A stretch of DNA of 64,000 bases, from positions 1 to 64,000 of the forward strand of contig JAMCVO010000087.1 in the NCBI GenBank assembly GCA_023475715.1, given 5' to 3'. Shown piece by piece: positions 20,125 to 29,799 of the stretch; the first letter of the stretch is position 1; every line of letters begins with the position of its first letter. The notes under the pieces were generated by a model. The model was not told where the DNA came from. It ran no database searches and saw only the letters and a program-made list of their open reading frames with translations. The stretch comes from Actinomycetota bacterium. Its GTDB lineage: Bacteria > Actinomycetota > Humimicrobiia > Humimicrobiales > Humimicrobiaceae. The position numbers were made by a program, and so were the translations under genes.

Positions 20125-20173
20125 TAACCACCTGCTTTAATCTAATTTGCTGCTGATAATAAATATAGGTTTA

Positions 20174-20584
20174 TTATTGATAATAATCTTTAAAAAATAA
20201 TCTGATTTCCCTTTCGGCACTTTCGGTGCAGTCAGAACCGTGTACCACATTTATGGTTATATCAGTACCAAAATCAGATCTGATTGTTCCTGGTGCTGCT
20301 TTTAAGGGATCTGTATTCCCCATGACTTTCCTAACCTTATTAACTGCATCTTCACCTTCCAGAACCATTACAACCGAATTGTCTGCAGTAATATAATTAA
20401 TTAGTCTTTCAAAATAAGGCTTCCCTTTATGCTCGCAGTAATGCATACATGCCAGCTCCCTGTCAATATGTATCATTTTTAATCTGCTGATGTATAAGTT
20501 CTCGTTTTCAAATCTTGAAATGATCTCACCGACTATTTTTTTACCGATACCATCTGGTTTTATTATGACAAGACTTTTTTTCAT
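20174..20584 (-). CDS. ndk: Nucleoside diphosphate kinase
   Basis: Transfers the gamma-phosphate among nucleoside di- and triphosphates. The 136-residue protein has SLVIIKPDGIGKKIVGEI, NTDPLKAAPGTIRSDFG, and the active-site histidine in NVVHGSDCTESAEREI. All catalytic residues appear intact and the length is standard. Confidence 0.97.
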   Translation of the reverse strand: MKKSLVIIKPDGIGKKIVGEIISRFENENLYISRLKMIHIDRELACMHYCEHKGKPYFERLINYITADNSVVMVLEGEDAVNKVRKVMGNTDPLKAAPGTIRSDFGTDITINVVHGSDCTESAEREIRLFFKDYYQ

Positions 20585-20603
20585 AAAATACTATCACACC
20601 TTA

Positions 20604-21056
20604 TTATTGTTCTGTTTTACAGTATGGACATACTTTCCAGTCCAAATTCAATGGTTTTTCGCATTGAATACAGGTTTTTTTTAACTTTTTTCTGCAATAC
20701 GGGCAAAGAATAAATTCTTCTTTTATCATTTTTCCGCATGTCGGGCATTTGGAAATATTGGAATTAAGAATTGCTTCCATTCTTTTAATCTCAAGGGATC
20801 TTTCTACTACATCCTCAATAAACTCCGGCGGGCGCAATATCAGATAAATAATCAGGCCCAAAAAGTTAAATATGAGCACTATTACTGCCCAGAATATTGC
20901 ATTTGTATTTCTCAGTCTGGCATCCCTGTACGTCCAGTATACAAACGCAAGCCAGATTATCACAATTATAAAAATAATTCCATAGATTAAATTTCTCCAA
21001 ATGGGAAGCTTAAAGAAATTCATAATGTTGGTAAAATACTTTAGTATGTCCATCAA
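20604..21056 (-). CDS. Membrane protein with C-terminal double zinc ribbon
   Basis: 150 residues with two membrane segments (about 22-40 and 54-72; the second resembles the PLD-nuclease N-terminal type), a linker, then two CxxC...CxxC ribbons: CPTCGKMIKEEFILCPYC and CIQCEKPLNLDWKVCPYC. The ribbons are probably structural and bind zinc. No function is known to me. It is nine bases after folC and 20 before ndk, so it is part of the same transcript. Confidence 0.7.
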   Translation of the reverse strand: MMDILKYFTNIMNFFKLPIWRNLIYGIIFIIVIIWLAFVYWTYRDARLRNTNAIFWAVIVLIFNFLGLIIYLILRPPEFIEDVVERSLEIKRMEAILNSNISKCPTCGKMIKEEFILCPYCRKKLKKTCIQCEKPLNLDWKVCPYCKTEQ

Positions 21057-21064
21057 TCCTCCAG

Positions 21065-22396
21065 CTAAAAATTTATATGTTCCAAATTAGTTATTGAGCC
21101 CGTAATGCATATAATATCATTACTTTTAGAAATATTTAAAGCAAAATTTAAAGAATTTCCAATGTTATCAATTTTATAAACCTGTTCCGGGATGCTGCTT
21201 GTTTTATTTTTTTTCAGTTTTTCTATTAAACAGACGACTTCAGATTCAAGGATCTCTACATCAAGACTTCGCACAGTTTGGCTTGAGGTTATTATAAGAA
21301 TGTCACTGGCAGATACGATATCTGCAACCATTTCCTTATAATTTTTGTCCTTAAGTACAGCAAAGATAATTATTCTTTTTGAGCCTGCAAAATTTTCATT
21401 AAGATTATTTATAAAGTTTTTAATTCCCTCGGGATTATGTGAAGTATCGGCGATTACAAGCGGATTTCTTTGCATTATCTGGAATCTTCCCATAACATTT
21501 ATACTCAAAAGCGCTTTTTTAACAAGATCTTCATTAACTTTTTTACTTATTTTTTTGAAATAAAGTTCAACAAGCATCAGAGCCAGAGAGAGGTTGGCGG
21601 GCTGATAATTTCCGACTAGCGGAATTTTTAGGCTCCTATACTCCGAAATTGTTCCCTTAATATCCACATTCCAACCAGTTAAATCTATTTTTTCTTTTTT
21701 TAAAATAAAAAAATCTTTCCCAAGCACAAATAATTTCGAATATGTTTTTTCTGTTTTTTTCCTTAAAACTTCCAGCACCTTTCTATTATTGCTTGTTGTA
21801 GCAACATAGGCACCCTCTTTTATCACTTGTGCTTTTTCAGCAGCTATTTCTTCAATAGTATTTCCCAGAATTGCAGTATGTTCAAGACTTACTCCTGTTA
21901 ATCCTGCTACCACCGAATCTGCCACATTTGTGGCATCCCACCTTCCACCCATACCGGCTTCAAGAATCATAACCTGCAAATGCTCCTCGGCACATAACCC
22001 GAAAGCCATAGCTGCAATAATTTCAAATTGTGTCATAGGACCATCAAGATTTAGATCATTTACTATCTGAACATAGGGATAAATACCGGAAAAAAGTCTG
22101 GCAAATCGTGATTTGGATATACTGGCGCCGCAGGCCCAAAGCCGTTCGGTATATTCATTTATATGAGGTGAAATATGATAACCGCACCTTAAGCCATGCT
22201 TATATATGATATGACTTGCGATGATGGCAGTTGATGTTTTGCCATTTGTGCCGACAACATGAATGAAATCTGTTTTTTTATGGTTATTACCCTGAATTTC
22301 GAGTATTTTTTTTATTCTTACGAGGCTTGGTTTAATACCAAATACCAGACAATCATCGAGGTATCTAGTGGCTTGAGCATAGTTAAAATTTTGCAT
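21065..22396 (-). CDS. folC: Folylpolyglutamate / dihydrofolate synthase
   Basis: Mur-ligase family enzyme adding glutamate to folates. The 443-residue protein has VVGTNGKTSTAIIASHI (P-loop), YHISPHINEYTERL, EAGMGGRWDATNV and VIADTSHNPEGIKNF. The ATG at 22396 overlaps the valS stop as TGATG. GTG one codon earlier is possible. Coupled to valS as in many Gram-positives. Confidence 0.94.
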   Translation of the reverse strand: MQNFNYAQATRYLDDCLVFGIKPSLVRIKKILEIQGNNHKKTDFIHVVGTNGKTSTAIIASHIIYKHGLRCGYHISPHINEYTERLWACGASISKSRFARLFSGIYPYVQIVNDLNLDGPMTQFEIIAAMAFGLCAEEHLQVMILEAGMGGRWDATNVADSVVAGLTGVSLEHTAILGNTIEEIAAEKAQVIKEGAYVATTSNNRKVLEVLRKKTEKTYSKLFVLGKDFFILKKEKIDLTGWNVDIKGTISEYRSLKIPLVGNYQPANLSLALMLVELYFKKISKKVNEDLVKKALLSINVMGRFQIMQRNPLVIADTSHNPEGIKNFINNLNENFAGSKRIIIFAVLKDKNYKEMVADIVSASDILIITSSQTVRSLDVEILESEVVCLIEKLKKNKTSSIPEQVYKIDNIGNSLNFALNISKSNDIICITGSITNLEHINF

Positions 22397-25098
22397 CACT
22401 TTTTAATTTCCTGCATCTTTTCAAGCTGGTCATATAATATCTTAAGAGAATGACTTGACTGTTTAAATTTTTCCGACTCTTTGGCTATAATATCCTTAGG
22501 AGCTTTTTCCATGAATTGTGGGTTGGAAATTTTTTTATCGCTTTTTTCCTTTTCAATTTTTAACCTGGAAATTTCATCCTTGAGCCTTTTTATTTCAAGT
22601 TCTATATCAATTGCATCAAGCAGGTATATATAAATTTCACTGCCGCCTTTAACAGATTTTACAAACCCCTTTTTATCCTCAGGTTCTGCCAGATTCAGCA
22701 GTTCCAACTTTGCAAGAGAATAAATATAGCTTAAATTACTGATAATAAGCTCACTTAATTCTTTTGAGGCTGTTTTAATATAAACTTTGATTTTGACTGC
22801 AGGATTTATTTTGAGCTCTGATCTCAGTCTCCTTATTTCACCCACAATTCCAAAAATTGATAATAATTCTTTCTCAGATTCGTTATCTATCCTGCCAAGC
22901 ATTCTGTCACCGGAGCCAGGGATTTTTTCTATCATGATGCTTTCCCCTTCATGAGGAACATTCTGCCAAATTTTTTCAGTGATAAATGGCATGAATGGAT
23001 GCAGCAGCTTTAAATATTTTTCCAGGATATACCAAAGTATATAAAGTGCCGTTTTTTTGTCATTTTTGGAGTTTTTGGCAATCCTGACTTTTGAAGCTTC
23101 TATATACCAGTCACAGTAATATTTCCAAAAAAAATTATTTAAAATCCTGCATGCAAAGGAAAAATTATATTTTTCCAGATATTTTTCTGTAGTTTTTATG
23201 GTTTTGGCAAACCTTGATAATATCCACTTATCCCACAGATTTAACTTAAGTTCCGAAGACTTTATTTTAAACGGATAAAAATCCTTTTCACCATCAATAC
23301 AGTGTATTAAAAATTTTGCAGCATTCCAGAGCTTATTGGCAAAATTCCTGGCACCTTCTATTTTTTCCTCGCCAAGGAGAAGATTTTTTCCTGGTGTTGT
23401 AAGCGATGCAAGTGTATATCTCAATGAATCTGCGCCATATTTATTTATTATCTCTATAGGGTCAACAACATTTCCTTTCGATTTACTCATTTTCTGACCA
23501 TACACATCGTTTACCAGAGGATTTATAAATACTTCCTTAAATGGCACCTCTTTCATAAAATAAAGGCTCATCATTATCATTCTTGCAACCCAGAAAAAAA
23601 TAATATCATGAGCTGTAATCAAAACACTTGTCGGAAAGAAATAATGCAACTCCGGGGTATCTTTGGGCCAGCCCATCGAAGCAAAAGGCCATAAGCAAGA
23701 GCTGAACCATGTATCGAGCACATCGTTATCCTGTTCCAGATTTGTACCTGAGCATTTGCTGCATTTTTCCGGCGGGGTTTCACTGACAATCATTTCATTA
23801 CAATCAATACAGTACCAAACCGGTATTCTGTGTCCCCACCATAGCTGCCTTGAAATGCACCAGTCCCTTATGTTTTCCATCCAGTTAAAGTAAAGCTTTT
23901 CCCATTTCTTAGGTATAATTCTTACTTTGCCTTCGCGGACTGCAGAAATTGCGGGTTCTGCAAGTTTTTTCATTGAAACATACCACTGAAGCGAAACCCT
24001 GGGTTCAATTATGGTATTGCATCTTGAACAGCTGCCTACCGAAGAAATATGATCTTTTTTTCCCAGCAGCAGTCCTGATTTTTCAAGGTCGGCAAGTACT
24101 TTTTTTCTGGCTTCATATCTGTCCAACCCCTTGTATTTGCCTGCATTGGCATTTATTTCGGCTGACTCTGTCATTATATTTATTTCTTCAAGCTTATGCC
24201 GTTTTCCGATTTCGAAATCATTGGTATCATGCGAAGGAGTTATTTTTACTGCACCTGTTCCAAAATTCATGTCAACATAATCATCTGCAATTATTGGAAT
24301 TTTTCTCTCCATAAGAGGAAGCAGTACAAATCGTCCCATATAATTCTTATATCGTTTATCTTTCGGATTTACTGCAACTGCGGTATCGCCAAGCATGGTT
24401 TCAGGCCTTGTTGTAGAAACTATGATAAATTCAGTGGTACTGGATTTCCCGGTTTCCCTGTCAATTAAAGGGTATTTGATATCCCAAAGCATGCCTTTTT
24501 TGTTATTATATTCGACTTCAATATCCGAAATTGCAGTTAAGCACCTTGGACACCAGTTAACAATATAATTGCCCCTATATATAAGTCCCGCATTAAAAAG
24601 AACAACAAATTCTTTGTTTACTGCCCGAATATAATCATTATCGAAAGTAAATCTAAGCCTGCTCCAGTCGCAGGAACTTCCCAGAGATTTTAATTGTGAT
24701 ATTATTCTGTTGCCATACTGGTTTCTCCACTCCCATATCTTATCTGTAAATTTTTCCCTGCCGAGCTGAAATCTTGTAATTCCAGTTTTATTAAGCTCTT
24801 TTTCAACAACATTCTGAGTGGCAATTCCGGCATGGTCGGTACCAGGTATCCAGCAAGCAGAAAACCCCTTCATTCTTCTATATCTGATAACTATATCCTG
24901 AAGGGTGTTGTTTAAGGCATGCCCGACATGAAGATAACCTGTGACATTTGGAGGCGGGATTACGATACTGAAAGGTTTTTTTGTATTATCAATAATTCCC
25001 TGAAAATAATTACTATCAAGCCATAATTGATATATTTTTGCCTCAAAATCACCAGGGTTATACTTATCCTGCAATTTGTCAAAAAGTTCATCTAACAT
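22396..25098 (-). CDS. valS: Valyl-tRNA synthetase
   Basis: A 900-residue class I synthetase charging tRNA-Val. It has PPPNVTGYLHVGHALNN (HIGH motif), the CP1 editing domain with STTRPETMLGDTAVAV, VLDTWFSSCLWPF, KMSKSKGNVVDP (KMSKS), an anticodon-binding domain, and a C-terminal coiled coil (about 830-895). Length and motifs are complete. It lies between clpX and folC with overlaps or tiny gaps. Confidence 0.98.
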   Translation of the reverse strand: MLDELFDKLQDKYNPGDFEAKIYQLWLDSNYFQGIIDNTKKPFSIVIPPPNVTGYLHVGHALNNTLQDIVIRYRRMKGFSACWIPGTDHAGIATQNVVEKELNKTGITRFQLGREKFTDKIWEWRNQYGNRIISQLKSLGSSCDWSRLRFTFDNDYIRAVNKEFVVLFNAGLIYRGNYIVNWCPRCLTAISDIEVEYNNKKGMLWDIKYPLIDRETGKSSTTEFIIVSTTRPETMLGDTAVAVNPKDKRYKNYMGRFVLLPLMERKIPIIADDYVDMNFGTGAVKITPSHDTNDFEIGKRHKLEEINIMTESAEINANAGKYKGLDRYEARKKVLADLEKSGLLLGKKDHISSVGSCSRCNTIIEPRVSLQWYVSMKKLAEPAISAVREGKVRIIPKKWEKLYFNWMENIRDWCISRQLWWGHRIPVWYCIDCNEMIVSETPPEKCSKCSGTNLEQDNDVLDTWFSSCLWPFASMGWPKDTPELHYFFPTSVLITAHDIIFFWVARMIMMSLYFMKEVPFKEVFINPLVNDVYGQKMSKSKGNVVDPIEIINKYGADSLRYTLASLTTPGKNLLLGEEKIEGARNFANKLWNAAKFLIHCIDGEKDFYPFKIKSSELKLNLWDKWILSRFAKTIKTTEKYLEKYNFSFACRILNNFFWKYYCDWYIEASKVRIAKNSKNDKKTALYILWYILEKYLKLLHPFMPFITEKIWQNVPHEGESIMIEKIPGSGDRMLGRIDNESEKELLSIFGIVGEIRRLRSELKINPAVKIKVYIKTASKELSELIISNLSYIYSLAKLELLNLAEPEDKKGFVKSVKGGSEIYIYLLDAIDIELEIKRLKDEISRLKIEKEKSDKKISNPQFMEKAPKDIIAKESEKFKQSSHSLKILYDQLEKMQEIKK

Positions 25099-25100
25099 AA

Positions 25101-26381
25101 TTAAGCAAGCTTTTCTTCGTCTGCCAAGAAGTCCTGATTTTCGTTATCAGTTATAAGAAGCGGTGCTATTTTCTTTTCAACAACATCTTTTGTGATCACA
25201 CATTTTTTGATATCCTGCCTTGAAGGAATTTCAAACATTACTTCCAGCATAATTTCTTCCATAATCGATCTTAGCCCTCTGGCTCCGGTACCTCTTTTTA
25301 AAGCCAGCTCTGCAATTGATCTGAGAGCATCTTTTTTAAATACAAGTTCTACATTATCCATGCTGAATATCTTTTTATATTGTTTAATCAGCGAGTTCTT
25401 GGGTTCATTTAATATTCTAACCATATCATCCTCAGATAAATTGGTAAGAGAAGCCACAACAGGCAACCTGCCAACAAATTCAGGGATCAAACCAAATTTT
25501 AGTAGATCTTCCGGAAGAACCTGGGGCAGCAGAGCATCGACCTTTTCTGTCTTTTTCTGTATTTTCTCTGGTGCAAAACCAATGCTGCTCCTGTTCAGTC
25601 TCTTTTCTATTATTTTTTCAAGACCTCCAAAAGTACCGCCACAGATAAATAAAATGTTTGTAGTGTTTATTTGTATAAAATCCTGGTGAGGATGCTTCCT
25701 GCCCCCATGCGGAGGTACATTTGCTTCGGTTCCCTCAAGTATTTTAAGAAGCGCCTGTTGCACCCCCTCCCCTGAAACATCGCGGGTTATCGATGGATTT
25801 TCAGATTTTCTGCTTATTTTATCTACCTCATCAAGATAAATGATTCCGGTTTCAGCTTTTTTTATATCAAAATCTGCAGCCTGGATCAGCTTCAGCAGAA
25901 TGTTTTCAACATCTTCGCCCACATAGCCTGCCTCAGTGAGTGCTGTGGCATCTGCTATGCAGAAAGGGACATTGAGTATCCTTGCAAGCGTCTGTGCAAG
26001 CAGGGTTTTACCGCATCCGGTGGGTCCTATTAAAAGAATATTGCTCTTTTGCAACTCAATTTCATCTTTGGCAATCTTGTTACCATATCTTACGCGCTTA
26101 TAGTGGTTATAGACAGCAACAGATAGAATTTTTTTTGCTCTTTCCTGGCCAACAACATATTCATTTAAAATATTATTAATTTCATGTGGTTTCGGCAGGT
26201 CTTTGAAATCGACTTCTTTTTCTTCTTTTAGCTCTTCGTCAATTATTTCGTTGCATAAATCTATGCATTCATCACAAATATATACACCAGGCCCGGCAAT
26301 TAATTTCCTGACCTGATTCTGAGATTTTCCACAAAAAGAACATTTTAAAAAATCACTCTTTTTATTTTCATTTTGAGACAA
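25101..26381 (-). CDS. clpX: ClpX ATPase subunit of the ClpXP protease
   Basis: AAA+ unfoldase, 426 residues. The N-terminal zinc-binding domain has [19 protein letters not shown] then CDECIDLC. The ATPase core has [18 protein letters not shown] (Walker A), [10 protein letters not shown] (Walker B), and the C-terminal [19 protein letters not shown]. The start is TTG at 26381, since the nearby ATG is out of frame, with AAGGA about 12 bases upstream. It is downstream of clpP, its partner. Confidence 0.97.
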   Translation of the reverse strand: MSQNENKKSDFLKCSFCGKSQNQVRKLIAGPGVYICDECIDLCNEIIDEELKEEKEVDFKDLPKPHEINNILNEYVVGQERAKKILSVAVYNHYKRVRYGNKIAKDEIELQKSNILLIGPTGCGKTLLAQTLARILNVPFCIADATALTEAGYVGEDVENILLKLIQAADFDIKKAETGIIYLDEVDKISRKSENPSITRDVSGEGVQQALLKILEGTEANVPPHGGRKHPHQDFIQINTTNILFICGGTFGGLEKIIEKRLNRSSIGFAPEKIQKKTEKVDALLPQVLPEDLLKFGLIPEFVGRLPVVASLTNLSEDDMVRILNEPKNSLIKQYKKIFSMDNVELVFKKDALRSIAELALKRGTGARGLRSIMEEIMLEVMFEIPSRQDIKKCVITKDVVEKKIAPLLITDNENQDFLADEEKLA

Positions 26382-26399
26382 ATCTAAATCAATCCTTTC

Positions 26400-26987
26400 T
26401 TATTTTTTAATTATAACCTCATCGACGATACCATACTCTTTTGCTTCATCGGCACTTAATATAAAATCTCTCTCGGTATCTTTTTCAATTTTCTTAATAT
26501 CCTGGCCTGTATGTTTTGCAATAATTATATTTAAAACTTTTCTCAACCTTACCATTTCCCTGGTTTGGATCTCAACATCCATTGATGTGCCCTGTACCCC
26601 GCCGGAAGGCTGATGCAGCAAGATCCTTGAGTTTGGAAGTGCAAATCTTTTACCTTTCTCCCCTGACAGAAGGAGAACTGCAGCGGCACTGGCTGCCTGG
26701 CCTATGCATATTGATGAAACATGCGATTTAATGAACTGCATCGTATCATAAATTGCAAGCGCTGAAGTAATCGCACCTCCGGGACTGTTAATATATAGTT
26801 GTATGTCCTTCTCCGGATCCTCTGCATCCAGGTGAAGCATTTGGGCCATTATAACGTTTGCTATGTTGTCATCTATTTCACTGCCAAGAAAAATAATTCT
26901 TTCCTGAAGCAGCCTTGAATAAATATCGAAGGACCTTTCACCTCTGTTGGTCTGTTCAATGACCATTGGAATCAAATAATTATACAT
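26400..26987 (-). CDS. clpP: ClpP protease proteolytic subunit
   Basis: Serine protease that forms the ClpXP and ClpAP chamber. Homologues start just before [21 protein letters not shown], so I chose ATG 26987 (195 residues) over an ATG three codons upstream and over a much longer frame running back into tig. Catalytic Ser lies in [11 protein letters not shown], His in [15 protein letters not shown], and Asp in [16 protein letters not shown]. The start overlaps the end of tig by eight bases. Confidence 0.96.
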   Translation of the reverse strand: MYNYLIPMVIEQTNRGERSFDIYSRLLQERIIFLGSEIDDNIANVIMAQMLHLDAEDPEKDIQLYINSPGGAITSALAIYDTMQFIKSHVSSICIGQAASAAAVLLLSGEKGKRFALPNSRILLHQPSGGVQGTSMDVEIQTREMVRLRKVLNIIIAKHTGQDIKKIEKDTERDFILSADEAKEYGIVDEVIIKK

Positions 26988-28392
26988 TTTTATCATCACT
27001 TTCTTTTCTGCTTTTTCCACCAGGTACCCAGAGCTTTTTATCTTTAGCCTTGAGTTTTTCTTCTTTATTATCTTTAACTTCCACAATTTTTGCACTTTTT
27101 AACAGCATATCAAACAGGTTTTTTCTCCGCAAGCTTGCCGTCAGCTCTTTTTTTCCGGCATCATTTTTAAGGTAATCAATCAGCTTGTTTTTTTCTTCTT
27201 CTTTTTCATAATTTGCTAAAAGTTTCTTTGTTTCATCTTCAATCTGCAAGTCGTTGGGCTCTATATTCTTTTCCTCAGCTTTTTCCAGAGCATTAAAGAT
27301 TAGATATTCTTTGATTTCTCTTGTGGCAGACTGTTTGACATTGTTTTGAAACTGCTCTTCCGTAATATTTAATGACTTGATATAGTCTTCCTTATTAATT
27401 TTATGTTCTTTTAGTTCATTTTCAAAATCTTCCATCATGTGATTGATTCGATTCCTTATCATTGGGTCGGGAACATCAAATTTTGAATTTTCCACAAGAT
27501 AATTTACTATATCAAAAGCCATTCTCTCTCTTCTGGTCTTCTGTTTCTGCTCAAGAATTTTGCCTCTGATATATTCAGTGAAATCTTCAATCCCCTTATA
27601 CTCTCCGAAATTCTTTAAAAATTCTTCATCAATTTTAGGTAGAACTTTTCTTTTAACTTCTTTTACAAGAATGCTAAAATCTGCAACTTTACCTGCTAAT
27701 TCCTTGTTCGCAATATCTTTAGGAAGCTTAAGTTGAGTATCCTTTTTTTCATTCTTAATCATACCTATAAGAGCATTTTCAAAATCCTCAAATAAAGTTT
27801 TTGAACCAATCTCCAGAGTGTAATCCTGTGCACTTCCGCCTTCAAAATCTTTGCCATCTATCTTACCCTCAAAATCCAAAATAACAAAATCTCCTTTTAC
27901 AGTTTTCCTGCCTTCTTCCACAGGTTCAAGAGTAGCATAATGGCTTCTCAGGATATCAATTTGCTTTTGAACTTCATCTTCTGTAACTTGTTCGGATAAT
28001 CCACTGACTTCTATGCCTTTATAATCCGGCAGTTTGATTTCAGGTTCAACTTCGACTGTCACTTCAAAATCAAGCGACTCATCCTCTTTTATGTTATTTA
28101 TCTTTACTTTCGGATAATCAATGGGTTTTATATTGGATTCTTCTATTATTTTTGGATATAGTTCGGAAATAGCTATATTGGCAGCTTCGTTCAATACGTA
28201 TTCTCTGCCAAAATTTATATCTATGATGTTGTAAGGTATTTTGCCTTTCCTGAAACCTGGAATTTTTGCTTTCTGTGAAAGGTCTTTATACGCAATATTT
28301 ATCGACTTCTTTAAATAATTATTAGTTATTTCAAGGTCTAACACTATCCTATTATTTTCAATCTTTTTCAAGCTTTTTAACTTATAACTCAA
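26980..28392 (-). CDS. tig: Trigger factor chaperone
   Basis: Ribosome-associated chaperone and peptidyl-prolyl isomerase, 470 residues. The ribosome-binding domain has [14 protein letters not shown] (GFRxGxxP signature). The FKBP-like domain spans about 165-245 ([20 protein letters not shown]), followed by the helical C-domain and a lysine-rich tail. The order tig-clpP-clpX is conserved widely. It is the most upstream gene of this operon, right after the tRNA cluster. Confidence 0.96.
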   Translation of the reverse strand: MSYKLKSLKKIENNRIVLDLEITNNYLKKSINIAYKDLSQKAKIPGFRKGKIPYNIIDINFGREYVLNEAANIAISELYPKIIEESNIKPIDYPKVKINNIKEDESLDFEVTVEVEPEIKLPDYKGIEVSGLSEQVTEDEVQKQIDILRSHYATLEPVEEGRKTVKGDFVILDFEGKIDGKDFEGGSAQDYTLEIGSKTLFEDFENALIGMIKNEKKDTQLKLPKDIANKELAGKVADFSILVKEVKRKVLPKIDEEFLKNFGEYKGIEDFTEYIRGKILEQKQKTRRERMAFDIVNYLVENSKFDVPDPMIRNRINHMMEDFENELKEHKINKEDYIKSLNITEEQFQNNVKQSATREIKEYLIFNALEKAEEKNIEPNDLQIEDETKKLLANYEKEEEKNKLIDYLKNDAGKKELTASLRRKNLFDMLLKSAKIVEVKDNKEEKLKAKDKKLWVPGGKSRKESDDKNV

Positions 28393-28440
28393 AATAAATC
28401 CACTCCTTTAATCTCTTTTATGCTTCGGTGTCTGTCTCAC

Positions 28441-28528
28441 TGGTGCGAGAGAGGGGATTTGAACCCCTACAGGTGATTAGCCCTCTAGATCCTAAGTCTA
28501 GCGCGTCTGCCAATTCCGCCACTCTCGC
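28441..28528 (-). tRNA. tRNA-Leu (anticodon TAG)
   Basis: Class II tRNA on the minus strand. Acceptor GCGAGAG pairs with CTCTCGC, the T-arm contains GGTTCAAATCC, there is an extended variable arm, and CCA is encoded. The anticodon loop CTTAGGA gives UAG. Confidence 0.95.
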
Positions 28529-28533
28529 ACAAC

Positions 28534-28609
28534 TGGTGGGTCGTACAGGCTTCGAACCTGTGACCCCCTGATTAAGAGTCAGGTGCTCTACCTACTGAGC
28601 TAACGACCC
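28534..28609 (-). tRNA. tRNA-Lys (anticodon CTT)
   Basis: Full cloverleaf on the minus strand with acceptor GGGTCGT, encoded CCA, and anticodon loop CTCTTAA giving CUU. It lies five bases from the tRNA-Leu gene. Confidence 0.95.
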
Positions 28610-28621
28610 GTATAAACTGCA

Positions 28622-28638
28622 ATTTAATTTTGGTACGC
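28622..28638. repeat. Direct repeat of the tRNA-Arg 3' end (copy 1)
   Basis: ATTTAATTTTGGTACGC is identical to 28786-28802, which spans the 3' end, CCA and downstream flank of tRNA-Arg(TCG). Between the copies lie 147 bases of GC-rich, inverted-repeat sequence (28639-28728) and a perfect hairpin. The following TGGAGAGG is a degenerate continuation of the tRNA 3' half. Confidence 0.75.
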
Positions 28639-28728
28639 TGGAGAGGACTGGCGTCTTTCGTCTCGCTGACGTTCGCTGCAGAGCCGCGGACTCACTCGCT
28701 TCAGCTCGCTCCGTCCTTTCGAATCCCT

Positions 28729-28753
28729 GAAAATATGCCACAGGCATATTTTC
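28729..28753. repeat. Perfect 11-bp hairpin beside the tRNA-Arg duplication
   Basis: GAAAATATGCC, loop ACA, GGCATATTTTC. The arms are perfectly complementary. There is no clear T-run on either side, so it is not a convincing terminator. Confidence 0.7.
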
Positions 28754-28794
28754 TCACTCCAGATAACTTTACCCGTTAATTAAATATTTAATTT

Positions 28795-28871
28795 TGGTAC
28801 GCCTGGAGGGATTCGAACCCCCGACGAACGGATTCGAAGTCCGACGCTCTATCCAACTGAGCTACAGGCGC
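28795..28871 (-). tRNA. tRNA-Arg (anticodon TCG)
   Basis: Cloverleaf on the minus strand. Acceptor GCGCCTG pairs with CAGGCGT (G-U at pair 1), and CCA is encoded. The anticodon loop CTTCGAA gives UCG. The 3' end is duplicated 164 bases downstream. Confidence 0.94.
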
Positions 28872-28881
28872 ACAAACAAAA

Positions 28882-28959
28882 TGGGGTGAGAAACGGGATT
28901 CGAACCCGCGGCCTCAGGAGCCACAATCCTGCGCTCTAGCCAACTGAGCTATTCCCACC
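28882..28959 (-). tRNA. tRNA-His (anticodon GTG)
   Basis: Minus strand. Acceptor GTGGGAA pairs with TTCTCAC, with an extra 5' G opposite C73 as expected for tRNA-His. The anticodon loop TTGTGGC gives GUG. CCA is encoded. Confidence 0.94.
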
Positions 28960-29000
28960 ACTCAAAATTCATATAGCATGTTTCAAATTGGCGCTAATCC

Positions 29001-29077
29001 TGGCGCGCTTGAAAGGATTCGAACCTTCGACCTACGGATTAGAAGTCCGTCGCTCTATCCAACTGAGCTACAAGCGC
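29001..29077 (-). tRNA. tRNA-Arg (anticodon TCT)
   Basis: Minus strand. Acceptor GCGCTTG pairs with CAAGCGC, G73, CCA encoded. The anticodon loop CTTCTAA gives UCU. Confidence 0.95.
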
Positions 29078-29242
29078 TCGGTCTTCCAATGTTTTGGACC
29101 TAAACACGCTAAATCATATTATATCAAACAAACATATTAAACAAATAACTTAAGTCAAGGGATTTTTTAAAGGAATTTCCTTTCAGGTTATCTTTCTCTA
29201 TATCTAATTCCCCTGAAAACCAAAATTATACTTTAATTAAAA

Positions 29243-29398
29243 TTGAAATATAAGTCAAGAAGAAGTGATCCGATTGTTGCAGTTTTTGCAAATATCCCAA
29301 TTGTTTTTCCAAACATAAGCATTTATGCTGCAGAATTTCTTTTACTGTTAATATTATCGATTATACCTTCACTTATTGGTTTAAGGATTTCAATATGA
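29243..29398 (+). other. Possible 51-codon frame between tRNA genes
   Basis: A TTG-started open frame with SRRSDPIVAVFANIPIVF and then one hydrophobic stretch, EFLLLLILSIIPSLIGL. There is no clear Shine-Dalgarno. It may be a remnant of a membrane protein or chance. It is the only structure I see in the stretch 29100-29450. Confidence 0.2.
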
Positions 29399-29449
29399 TT
29401 TAAGAATTTATGTAATCAAGTAATAATTTGGAATATTATAATAAAATAA

Positions 29450-29526
29450 TGGAGCGGGAAACGGGATTCGAACCCGCGACCCTCAACTTGGAAGGCTGAT
29501 GCTCTAGCCAACTGAGCTATTCCCGC
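29450..29526 (-). tRNA. tRNA-Gly (anticodon TCC)
   Basis: Minus strand. Acceptor GCGGGAA pairs with TTCCCGC, CCA encoded. The anticodon loop CTTCCAA gives UCC. Confidence 0.95.
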
Positions 29527-29557
29527 TTATGAAACTAATAATTCCTTGTTAATCTTC

Positions 29558-29636
29558 TGGTCGGGGTGAGTGGATTTGAACCACCGGCCTCCTGCTCCCA
29601 AAGCAGGCGCGCTAAACCAAGCTGCGCTACACCCCG
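29558..29636 (-). tRNA. tRNA-Pro (anticodon TGG)
   Basis: Minus strand. Acceptor CGGGGTG pairs with CACCCCG, CCA encoded. The anticodon loop TTTGGGA gives UGG. The 5' C is characteristic of bacterial tRNA-Pro. Confidence 0.95.
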
Positions 29637-29799
29637 GTATTTAAAAAAACAGTAAAATTATAAAAAATAAAAAAACAACCATTTTAAAAATCCATCTTGT
29701 ACGCAGAGTGTATATTAACATATATTTTAAAATTTTCAATCAATGAAAAATTGTTTCAAATTAGAACTTTATTATAGCAATTCAGCATATTAAGTTTTA

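Noticed and set aside
28639..28728. GC-rich sequence beside tRNA-Arg as an additional tRNA gene.
   Set aside because: No cloverleaf can be formed; only a 3'-end fragment and a reversed T-arm-like piece are present.
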